Under the pieces are notes generated by a model that worked only from the letters and a program-made list of their open reading frames with translations, searched no databases and was not told where the DNA came from. Made by a program: the position numbers and the translations under genes. Shown in pieces: positions 1 to 5,098 of a DNA stretch of 7,125 nt (the stretch's first letter is position 1; every line of letters starts with the position of its first letter). This stretch comes from Leptospira alexanderi serovar Manhao 3 str. L 60 (GTDB taxonomy: Bacteria; Spirochaetota; Leptospiria; Leptospirales; Leptospiraceae): assembly GCF_000243815.2 (NCBI RefSeq), contig NZ_AHMT02000059.1, forward strand, positions 1 through 7,125. Direction: 5' to 3'.

Positions 1-93
1 TTTGAAAATGCGATCCGCACCTAACGAATAGCAATTCATTAAAACCAGTAAAGGCAAAATTAATACGCTTGATTGTATTCTATTTTTTCTCAT
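1..93 (-). CDS. Putative lipoprotein, N-terminus only (cut by the window edge)
   Basis: Only the first 31 codons are in the window; the gene continues past position 1. The translation starts MRKNRIQSS, giving a basic n-region. A hydrophobic stretch (residues 10-19, VLILPLLVLM) follows, then Asn20-Cys21. Leu-Met-Asn-Cys fits the relaxed spirochaete lipobox, so signal peptidase II would be expected to cut before Cys21 and the mature protein would be membrane-anchored by lipid. The start is supported by AGGAAAG about seven bases upstream of the ATG (on the minus strand, around 100-106). The mature part visible (CYSLGADRIFK) is too short to name a family. It reads in the same direction as the broken gene at 203-622, and about 110 bp separate them, so it probably has its own promoter. 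An AT-rich stretch at about 105-136 could hold one, but no convincing -35/-10 pair is visible. Confidence 0.6.
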   Translation of the reverse strand, partial: MRKNRIQSSVLILPLLVLMNCYSLGADRIFK

Positions 94-171
94 TTTTTCT
101 TTCCTATTTATTTTATTTATGATTAAACTGAAGTAACTCGTGCACGGCTCGTGTTGACAGCTTTTTGGAAA

Positions 172-187
172 GTCCGGATATCCGGAC
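172..187. repeat. 16-bp perfect palindrome
   Basis: The sequence gtccggatatccggac reads the same on both strands. The symmetry extends, with one mismatch, to GGAA (167-170) and TTCC (189-192), giving a 26-bp imperfect dyad. It lies between the lipoprotein start and the end of the broken gene at 203-622. On the minus strand it is followed by A residues rather than a T-tract, so it is a poor terminator there. It could be a regulator-binding dyad for the lipoprotein gene about 80 bp downstream, or a repeat scar. No function can be assigned. Confidence 0.8.
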
Positions 188-202
188 ATTCCTTGTTACC
201 TT

Positions 203-622
203 TCACAGAGAAGGTGCGCCGCTCAGAAGTGGACCGAGACCCGACGTTAGACCAACTGTTGCACCGTAACCGGCTTTCGTATCATACGAGAGACCCAAAC
301 TACCAGACGAACCTTGGCCATATTGACCTCGGATATTTGCACTCACTCCCGAAGATTGATTGTCACGACCGATGTTATTTCTGTTGTAGCTGACTTCCGC
401 CCAGTTCGAATAGCCGTCTTTCCCTTTTTGACCAAGGCCCATTTTCAAACCTACACTCGCTCCCCAAGCTCCGCTCTTTGCGTTGTAGTTTACACCGACA
501 CTACCACCTAACTCCGTTTTGTTGTCCGTTCCGATGTTCACACTTCGAGGAGTTAGGGAATAGGCGTTAGGGGCGTGCCCCGCCGCTTTGCGTCGGGTCG
601 CGCTCTTCGTTTCAATCTGCAA
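203..622 (-). pseudogene. Fragment of a large glycine-rich repetitive protein (TIGR04388-like)
   Basis: The frame is open for 139 codons, but its only full-length start is a TTG lying in unrelated GC-rich DNA. I therefore read it as a gene fragment. From about residue 27 the protein consists of alternating beta-strand-like segments rich in Gly, Ser and Asn: GGSVGVNYNAKSGAWGASVG, LKMGLGQKGKDGYSNWAEVS, GVSANIRGQYGQGSSGSLGL, SYDTKAGYGATVGLTSGLGP. This pattern matches, from memory, the C-terminal repeat region of the very large Leptospira structural proteins (TIGR04388, often over 1500 aa). Those proteins continue well past this point, whereas here a TGA stop follows GAPSL. The first 25 or so residues (ETKSATRRKAAGHAPNAYS) are translation of the GC-rich segment and not part of the family. 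Both ends are thus lost. What the family does is not known to me. An expressed short protein cannot be excluded. Confidence 0.5.
562..610. repeat. GC-rich segment at a junction, probable interspersed repeat
   Basis: About three-quarters of these bases are G or C, in a region otherwise clearly AT-rich. The segment contains GGGGCGTGCCCC (570-581), a tight inverted repeat. It abuts the TIGR04388-like fragment exactly where family similarity stops. From memory, similar segments (GTTAGGGGCGTGCCCC and what follows) recur in intergenic DNA of Leptospira genomes, but this window holds only one copy, so its repeat status cannot be shown here. Confidence 0.4.
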
Positions 623-974
623 CGCACCATTTCAAACTTTGCGTATATTCCAGTTTCCGCATTTATTGTATGTTGCGTTGCAGTATTTTCACTTCGATCG
701 CTCACGCGGGGATTGTGGAAGAAAATTGGGCTTTTGAAACCAAAAACCGCTACAGCAAAATTACAAAATCTTGTGATTTGTGTCAAGAGTTAAAATCACC
801 TAATCTATGTTAGGTAACACGGTCTGCACTGTTTCGCACACTGTGTGCAGTTCTCGGGTTTGTTTTTGTAGTTTGAAAGGAAAAAATGGAAGGAGGTTTT
901 AAGAGTCAGAATCAATTCTTTGACAAATCAAAGAGTTGCCTATACACCAGTTTTGTCAAATAAAGATGGAGGTT
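623..974. other. Gene-poor stretch with small inverted repeats
   Basis: I see no convincing gene here. Open frames at 553-793 on both strands have no ribosome-binding site and run through the GC-rich segment, so I treat them as chance. Three inverted repeats are visible: CTGCAACGCA (617-626) with TGCGTTGCAG (674-683); ACCTAA (798-803) with TTAGGT (810-815); and TTTGACAAA (919-927) with TTTGTCAAA (952-960). The last contains a consensus -35 hexamer TTGACA (920-925), followed 15 bp later by TATACA (941-946). That is a possible weak rightward promoter reading antisense into the Rpn remnants. Confidence 0.5.
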
Positions 975-991
975 TGAGAAATTTTTTCTCA
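975..991 (-). terminator. Short hairpin just after the 50-aa Rpn C-terminal frame
   Basis: TGAGAAA (975-981) and TTTCTCA (985-991) can pair with a three-base loop, four bases beyond the stop codon at 996-998 on the minus strand. The position suits a terminator. The stem is AT-rich, and no T-tract follows on the minus strand, so any termination would be weak. Confidence 0.3.
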
Positions 992-995
992 CTAC

Positions 996-1148
996 TCAAC
1001 GAATACCATGATCTCGAAGGTCCTTCTCCGTTAGGCCGGTGACTTCCAGGGTAGTTTTTAGATCGATCCCTTTCTTAAGCATCTTGCGAGCGGCTTCCAG
1101 TTTCCCTTGCTGTATTCCTTCTGAAATCAGTCTCTCTGCTGTTGTCAC
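996..1148 (-). CDS. RpnS-like C-terminal piece of an Rpn nuclease, 50 aa (copy X)
   Basis: This is a free-standing copy of only the C-terminal part of the Rpn family. GTG starts a 50-residue frame ([20 protein letters not shown], then a second helix-like part [20 protein letters not shown]) ending HGIR-stop. The GTG is preceded by GAGGAA with a six-base gap. Similarity to the long copies begins just upstream, at LEQYEELTV (about 1177); three codons further up is a TAA stop, so no longer Rpn frame exists. The tetrapeptide repeat array of the long copies is reduced to GIQQ. In studied Rpn systems the separately translated C-terminal piece (RpnS) binds and blocks the full-length nuclease, so an orphan antitoxin is possible; that role is inference. 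It may equally be a decaying gene end. The 100 or so bases upstream (about 1178-1281) have no open frame and are shared with the second copy at 2757-2863. Confidence 0.4.
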   Translation of the reverse strand: MTTAERLISEGIQQGKLEAARKMLKKGIDLKTTLEVTGLTEKDLRDHGIR

Positions 1149-1281
1149 TGTTAATTCCTCATATTGTTCCAATAATACTTATTATCCGTTCCATCTTATC
1201 ATTTTACCTTTTCAAAACGGCAATTCAGTTTCCGGACTCAGCTTTCTATCTTTGGTGCGGATTCTGCACTGGAATTCTAAT

Positions 1282-2244
1282 TTAGAGAATTTCATTTTCC
1301 TTGAGGGTCTTTTCGGTAAGTCCTGTAATTTCTAAAACTGTCTTTAGATCAATCCCTTTTTTAAGTCATTTTACCGGCTGTTTTTAGTTTTTCTTTGATC
1401 GATACCCTTCTCGATGCCTTGCTCGATACCCTTCTCAATACCCTTCTCAATACCTAACTGCATCCCTTCTGAAATCAGTCTCTCTGCTGTAGTCACTGTC
1501 AATTCCTCGTATTCTTCCAATTTGGATCTGTGAAGGATTCCCTTCAATTCCGATGGTTTCAAATCTCACCCAATAAATATACAATAACAGCTTCCGTAAG
1601 ATTGCAACCCTTTTCGATTCTTCCTCGATTCCAAGTAATAGCGAAAATAACCCTGGTAAGTGAGAAATGAACTCCAGATCCCCTTCCCGAATTCTTTGAA
1701 CGACTCCCAGAGTGATTTGAAAGGTAATACTTTCTAACTTCTTCTTCAATTCGATTCCTTTCAAATCGAACAAATCGATCCTAAAATCCGGGATAAAGTC
1801 TTTGAGAATTTCCGTTTCTTGTCTCGTTAACACAAATTGTTCCAAAAATCGATCTCCCAATTTCCACTCTTTTTCTCCGTGATAGAATACGAACGGGATT
1901 ACGACCGATAACTTCTCTCCATTCCTTTGTTGGTTTCGATAGATTTCTGTGAGATATCCGAGTAGTTGGATGTATATGCTGTTTTCTAAATAACTTTTGT
2001 GTTCAAAAAGCAAATAGACGTTGGACTTGTTTCCGGACCTGAGCGGGATTTGGAACAGTAGATCGGTTTGTTCTTGTTTTAATTCTTCGCTTACAAAACT
2101 CGATTCGGACAATTCTAAGTTTTCCAAGTCAAGTAGTTTTACCACTTCCGGCGGGAGTGTGTTTTTGAAGAAAGTTGCGGCCTCTTTTTTGTCCTGAAAT
2201 GTTTCTCGGATCAATCGATCGTGTGGATTGTTCACTTCGGTCAT
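1282..2244 (-). pseudogene. Rpn/YhgA-like PD-(D/E)XK nuclease, copy A, frameshifted near the 3' end
   Basis: The first 226 codons are intact, from ATG at 2242-2244 to YIYWV. They show the Rpn family hallmarks: [20 protein letters not shown] followed by LPPEVV-type residues, [28 protein letters not shown] and [13 protein letters not shown]. Asp61 and Glu81-x-Lys83 fit the catalytic D and ExK of the PD-(D/E)XK nuclease fold. Three indels relative to copy B then break the frame: a 2-bp loss near 1563-1566, and single-base gains near 1393-1396 and at 1366. The translated product would end at 1447 after 39 foreign residues, lacking the C-terminal domain. The intact family end would be the TAA at 1282-1284. 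Rpn proteins are DNA endonucleases first linked to RecA-independent recombination and later to phage defence. No strong Shine-Dalgarno precedes the ATG. A truncated but catalytic nuclease remains possible. Confidence 0.85.
1395..1454 (-). repeat. 12-bp coding repeat, 5 units (GIEK tetrapeptides)
   Basis: Read on the minus strand, five 12-bp units encode [16 protein letters not shown] and GIDQ directly after SEGMQL. The unit is GGTATTGAGAAG with few changes. The homologous array in copy B has nine units, so the array has changed by four whole units since the duplication. Whole-codon units preserve frame. Known RpnS structures carry a variable number of four-residue repeats in a helix at the dimer interface, which this array matches. 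Confidence 0.9.
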
Positions 2245-2288
2245 CCGTTATTTTTGGGATATCGTTTTGGCCGGTCAATTGCATTTAG

Positions 2289-2518
2289 AATTCTATTTCA
2301 CACTCAAGACTTACGTTTTCCAGTGTTATATTTTGATTATATTCCCGTCCTCGATTCCTTTGTCTCTCATTGAATCCCCTATTTTTCCGTAAAAGACGGA
2401 GTTCGAAGGGAATTAAAAAGCCCTTCCTTGATTGGAATTATACAGATATTATTCTAAAAGAAGTTTAGAATCTTTCCCCGAATTCATAATGCTTTTGTTT
2501 TTTCAAAATAGGAATGGA
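2289..2518. other. Spacer between the two Rpn blocks
   Basis: No gene is visible. The stretch lies outside the duplication and precedes copy A in its reading direction, so any promoter specific to copy A would lie here or in the 44 shared bases at 2245-2288. Two small hairpins are present: GAAGGG/CCCTTC around 2405-2426, and ATTCTAAA (2451-2458) with TTTAGAAT (2464-2471). Neither is followed by a T-tract on either strand. Confidence 0.5.
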
Positions 2519-2591
2519 TGGAATTCTAATTTAGAGAATTTCATTTTCCTTGAGGGTCTTTTCGGTAAGTCCTGTAATTTCTAAAACTGTC
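2519..2591 (-). pseudogene. 73-bp tail of an Rpn gene (last codons only)
   Basis: These 73 bases are identical to 2852-2924 and to 1270-1342. They encode the final residues [19 protein letters not shown] and the TAA stop (2531-2533) of the long copies, and nothing upstream of that. The fragment is fused out of frame to the end of copy X' at 2591/2592. With 2852-2924 it forms direct repeats flanking the 260-bp copy X' and its spacer, as expected after unequal recombination within the Rpn block. Confidence 0.85.
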
Positions 2592-2730
2592 AATCTCGAA
2601 GATCTTGCTCCGTGAGGCCTGTGATTTCCAGGATAGTATTTAGATCGATTCCTTTCTTTAGCATCTTACCGGCATCTTCCAGTTTCCCTTGCTGTATTCC
2701 TTCTGAAATCAGTCTCTCTGCTGTTGTCAC
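2590..2730 (-). CDS. RpnS-like C-terminal piece of an Rpn nuclease, 46 aa (copy X')
   Basis: This is the second stand-alone Rpn C-terminus. GTG at 2728-2730, with GAGGAA six bases upstream, opens a 46-residue frame [20 protein letters not shown] followed by [20 protein letters not shown] and EQDLRD. The TGA stop (2590-2592) straddles the join to the 73-bp Rpn tail, so the stop itself was probably made by recombination; copy X has four more residues. X and X' are identical from 1094/2676 upstream in coding direction's 5' part, but differ at roughly one base in five over the last 90 bp. This suggests that part came from a different family member. Changes are mostly conservative at protein level. 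An RpnS-type antitoxin role is inferred only from family knowledge; it may be debris. Confidence 0.38.
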   Translation of the reverse strand: MTTAERLISEGIQQGKLEDAGKMLKKGIDLNTILEITGLTEQDLRD

Positions 2731-2863
2731 TGTTAATTCCTCATATTGTTCCAATAATACTTATTATCCGTTCCATCTTATCATTTTACCTTTTCAAAAC
2801 GGCAATTCAGTTTCCGGACTCAGCTTTCTATCTTTGGTGCGGATTCTGCACTGGAATTCTAAT

Positions 2864-3124
2864 TTAGAGAATTTCATTTTCCTTGAGGGTCTTTTCGGTA
2901 AGTCCTGTAATTTCTAAAACTGTCTTTAGATCAATCCCTTTTTTAAGCATTTTACCGGCTGTTTTTAGTTTTTCTTGCTCGATACCCTTCTCGATGCCTT
3001 GCTCAATACCCTTCTCAATACCCTTCTCAATACCCTTCTCAATACCCTTCTCAATACCCTTCTCAATACCCTTCTCAATACCTAACTGCATCCCTTCTGA
3101 AATCAGTCTCTCTGCTGTAGTCAC
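2864..3124 (-). CDS. Internal RpnS-like frame inside copy B, 86 aa
   Basis: Within copy B, GTG at 3122-3124 opens an in-frame 86-residue C-terminal product. It contains [14 protein letters not shown], then nine four-residue repeats (six [16 protein letters not shown]), then [20 protein letters not shown] and the end [16 protein letters not shown]. The upstream frameshift does not touch it. GAGGAA (3131-3136) lies six bases before the GTG, a good ribosome-binding site inside coding sequence. In E. coli, Rpn genes encode such an internal product (RpnS), which dimerises and blocks the toxic full-length protein, and its four-residue repeat number varies between strains. The repeat length, position and internal start fit that plan. 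Whether this GTG is used is not known; TTG at the DLKPSEL position upstream is another possible start. Confidence 0.45.
   Translation of the reverse strand: MTTAERLISEGMQLGIEKGIEKGIEKGIEKGIEKGIEKGIEQGIEKGIEQEKLKTAGKMLKKGIDLKTVLEITGLTEKTLKENEIL
2975..3082 (-). repeat. 12-bp coding repeat, 9 units (GIEK tetrapeptides)
   Basis: Nine direct 12-bp units encode six GIEK followed by GIEQ, GIEK and GIEQ. The first six units are identical or nearly so at DNA level, indicating recent expansion by slippage or unequal exchange. Copy A has five units in the same place. There are no spacers between units, so this is a coding microsatellite-like array and not CRISPR. Confidence 0.9.
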
Positions 3125-3136
3125 TGTCAATTCCTC
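3122..3136 (-). promoter_or_regulatory. Internal ribosome-binding site and GTG of the RpnS-like frame
   Basis: GAGGAATTGACAGTG reads as Shine-Dalgarno GAGGAA, a six-base spacer and GTG. The same arrangement occurs in copy A (GTG at 1494-1496), copy X (GTG at 1146-1148) and copy X' (GTG at 2728-2730), where the spacer is TTAACA. As coding sequence it encodes EELTV, so protein constraint could also explain its conservation. Confidence 0.4.
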
Positions 3137-3940
3137 GTATTCTTCCAATTTGGATCTGTGAAGGATTCCCTTCAATTCCGATGGTTTCAAATCCTTCACC
3201 CAATAAATATACAATAACAGTTTCCGTAAGATTGCAACCCTTTTCGATTCTTCCTCGATTCCAAGTAATAGCGAAAATAACCCTGGTAAGTGAGAAACAA
3301 ATTCTAAATCACCTTCCCGAATTCTTTGAACAACTCCCAGAGTCACTTGAAAAGTGATACTTTCTAACTTCTCCTTCAATTCGATTCCTTTCAAATCGAA
3401 CAAGTCGATCCTAAAATCCGGGATAAAGTCTTTGAGAATTTCCGTTTCTTGTCTCGTTAACACAAATTGTTCCAAAAATCGATCTCCCAATTTCCACTCT
3501 TTTTCTCCGTGATAGAATACGAACGGAATGACTACGGAAAGAGGCTCTCCATTCCTTTGCTGGTTTCGATAGATTTCTGTGAGATATCCGAGTAGCTGGA
3601 TGTATATGCTGTTTTCTAAATAACTTTTGTGTTCAAAAAGCAAATAGACGTTGGACTCGATTTCCGGACCTCAGCGGGATTTGAAACAGTAGATCGGTTT
3701 GTTCTTGTTTTAATTCTTCGCTTACAAAACTCGATTCGGACAATTCTAAGTTTTCCAAGTCGAGTAGCTTTACCACTTCCGGCGGGAGTGTGTTTTTGAA
3801 GAAAGTTGCGGCCTCTTTTTTGTCCTGAAATGTTTCTCGGATCAATCGATCGTGTGGATTGTTCACTTCGGTCATCCGTTATTTTTGGGATATCGTTTTG
3901 GCCGGTCAATTGCATTTAGGAATGTGATTCTTCTCAGATT

Positions 3941-4365
3941 TGGCCGGACTTTCCTCGAAAAAGCGGACATGTCTATGCAGTAATTTCTTTTCTGAACTCG
4001 ACGGGGCTGAGATAGCCTAAAGCCGAGTGCCTTCCTTCTGTTGTAATATCTTTTGATATAGTCAAACAGAAAATACTATGCCCCTAATTGTGTTGAATTT
4101 TTTTCTGTAAACTTTTTCAACTTTCAAAGTCTTAAAGTAAGATTCCATCGTAACAATTGCCTTTCCGACTCATGCTTTGAACAAACTCACGTTATTTAAT
4201 ACTTTTCTAAAGTCATCGCTTACATATTAAACTCCTCTATCCGGAATAGAATATGACACATCTTATACGCCTTTTCTTCCACGCTCACAACATTGACTCT
4301 TTTTCAACGCCACTTGTGAGGTGGTTTTAAAGTCTGCTACTTCGAGAGCCCTATCTCAGTTCACA
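3941..4365 (-). mobile_element. Decayed 3' half of an IS3-family element (transposase OrfB remnant)
   Basis: Pieces of the DDE integrase-type transposase OrfB can be followed across three frames. In order on the minus strand: ALEVADFKTTSQVALKKSQ (about 4292-4349); PDRGV-stop-YVSDDFRKVL (stop at 4227-4229, where family members have HSDRGVQY); MSRKGNCYDG (4144-4173); MESYFKTLKVEKVY; FDYIKRYYNRR; and, after a one-base gain at 4033, RHSALGYLSPVEFRKEITA ending in TAG at 3973-3975. The second catalytic Asp (in PDRG) and the Glu-bearing region remain recognisable, but stops and frameshifts abolish function. TGGCCGGACTTTCC at 3941, beyond the stop, starts with TG as IS3-family ends do and is the probable terminal inverted repeat. 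OrfA, the first half of OrfB and the other end are absent. It reads toward the Rpn block and may have helped rearrange it. Confidence 0.8.
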
Positions 4366-4450
4366 CGGCACACTTTGAACCAGCACACATGTTAAAATAA
4401 TTTTTCTTTTAATCCCTATAAAATTTTTAGTGGAATTTACGCTAAAAATG

Positions 4451-4459
4451 TGGCATAAT
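4451..4459 (+). promoter_or_regulatory. Possible extended -10 promoter element before the two-gene operon
   Basis: TGGCATAAT has the form TG-N-CATAAT, an extended -10 box with one mismatch. It ends seven bases before the ATG at 4467. Transcription would then begin at or next to the start codon, giving a leaderless message, which fits the lack of any Shine-Dalgarno sequence there. No good -35 box is seen, and TATATT at 4461-4466 is an alternative -10. Confidence 0.35.
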
Positions 4460-4466
4460 TTATATT

Positions 4467-5081
4467 ATGTCACATTTAACTCTAAACCCACCTTCACTCA
4501 ATGAAAATAGGATTCAAGGGCTGGAAAACCCTATAGAACTCATACGTGTAAAGAATTTTATCCAAAGTATATTTTCTAAGAACGGGTACAATAAATCACC
4601 CTATGCCGCGGTCGATCTTGATCCTTGGTCGACTTGGTTCTACGTTACCGACTCGGAAAAGAAAATTCTATCTGCAATGAGAATTGTAGAAAAAAAACCT
4701 AATAACTTTCTCCCAATTGAAATGGGAGTCATTTATGGTTCCAATCCACAAAAAAGATATGTTGTGCTGGAAGAGAACGTTGCTGATTGGAACAACGTTG
4801 CATTTTTACGCACTTTAATGGGCGTAAAAGCTGCAACAATCAATTTTAAGATGGTTGTCGAACATTGCTTGCAAAAGAATTATTCGAAAGTTTACGGTAT
4901 GTATCATCAGAAATTAGCGTCTATCGAAAGAATTTATCTGTCAGCAGGAGCAGAATTATCAAAGCGTTTTTCCAAACCGGTTTTTTTTCCCTACGATTAT
5001 ATTGATCAAGAATTGGTTCTCTTAAACATCATCGAAATCGATAAAACAAGTTTACAAAAAATTCATGTTAATTTAATGTAA
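4467..5081 (+). CDS. GNAT / autoinducer-synthase-like protein (LBL_2463-like family)
   Basis: The frame encodes 204 aa. It resembles, from memory, a Leptospira-restricted family (LBL_2463) whose layout recalls N-acyltransferases of the GNAT and acyl-homoserine-lactone-synthase superfamily. The sequence shows a DPWSTWFYVTDSEKKIL segment (52-68) running into a strand LSAMRIVEK (68-76), an acidic strand-end Glu85 in FLPIEMG, the helix region DWNNVAFLRTLMG (107-119), and VYGMYHQKLASIERIYLSAG (142-161), the usual GNAT helix followed by 'xxxGF/GA'. No catalytic residues can be assigned with certainty and the substrate is unknown; an acyl carrier or acyl-CoA donor is a guess from the fold. There is no signal peptide, so it is probably cytoplasmic. 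It lies 17 bp before the membrane-protein gene, which implies co-transcription. No Shine-Dalgarno precedes the ATG; ATG at 4502 is out of frame, so 4467 is preferred. Confidence 0.75.
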   Translation: MSHLTLNPPSLNENRIQGLENPIELIRVKNFIQSIFSKNGYNKSPYAAVDLDPWSTWFYVTDSEKKILSAMRIVEKKPNNFLPIEMGVIYGSNPQKRYVVLEENVADWNNVAFLRTLMGVKAATINFKMVVEHCLQKNYSKVYGMYHQKLASIERIYLSAGAELSKRFSKPVFFPYDYIDQELVLLNIIEIDKTSLQKIHVNLM

Positions 5082-5098
5082 TTTTTGAGGAATTTCCG

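Larger units (their letters stand above)
1094..2288. repeat. Tandem duplication of the Rpn block, copy 1
   Basis: This segment reappears at 2676-3919 in the same orientation. The offset is 1582 bp at the left end and 1631 bp at the right. The 49-bp growth equals four extra 12-bp repeat units plus a net one base of small indels. The right edge is sharp: both copies share CCGGTCAATTGCATTTAG, then differ from position 2289/3920 on. Identity is near-complete over long runs (for example 1094-1365), interrupted by dense clusters of substitutions near 1670-1760 and 1891-1920. Confidence 0.9.
2864..3875 (-). pseudogene. Rpn/YhgA-like PD-(D/E)XK nuclease, copy B, frameshifted after the catalytic Asp
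   Basis: The gene starts at the ATG 3873-3875 and reads like copy A for about 72 codons, through [15 protein letters not shown] single-base gain near 3656-3660 (ACTCGATTTCC against ACTTGTTTCC in copy A) then shifts the frame. The correct frame resumes at LFEHKSYL and stays open to KENEIL and the TAA at 2864-2866. Repaired, the protein would be about 336 aa, somewhat longer than typical family members because of nine GIEK-type repeats. The frameshift separates Asp61 from Glu81/Lys83, so no catalytic nuclease can be made without recoding. Copy A has the opposite damage: good N-terminus, bad C-terminus. Differences from copy A are clustered and mostly synonymous (GEPLSVV against GEKLSVV, and Ile/Val swaps), pointing to past selection and gene conversion. 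Confidence 0.85.
2676..3919. repeat. Tandem duplication of the Rpn block, copy 2
   Basis: This is the partner of 1094-2288, with the longer GIEK array. The shared sequence ends at 3919, only 21 bp before the probable end of the IS3 remnant at 3941. TTTGGCCGG occurs both at 3897-3905 and at 3939-3947, a short direct repeat that brackets the edge and could mark a recombination or insertion point. Confidence 0.9.

Noticed and set aside
167..192. Terminator for the broken gene at 203-622
   Set aside because: The dyad is followed by A residues and not T residues on the minus strand, so intrinsic termination there is unlikely.
553..793. Overlapping open frames of 72 and 77 codons on opposite strands
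   Set aside because: They run through the GC-rich segment, lack ribosome-binding sites and resemble translated intergenic repeat DNA.
1039..1335. Plus-strand open frame of 98 codons, with a near-copy at 2612-2917
   Set aside because: It is antisense to the Rpn C-terminal pieces and its two copies merely follow the duplication; no ribosome-binding site or family resemblance.
2975..3082. Regular direct repeat array resembling a CRISPR
   Set aside because: The 12-bp units are contiguous with no spacers and encode GIEK tetrapeptides in frame with an Rpn gene.
2883..3161. Plus-strand frame encoding a SIPF-type repeat protein
   Set aside because: It is the antisense shadow of the GIEK repeats of copy B.
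3616..3915. Minus-strand frame of 99 codons across the 5' end of Rpn copy B
   Set aside because: It is in a different frame from the recognisable Rpn protein, and the Rpn frame explains the same bases.
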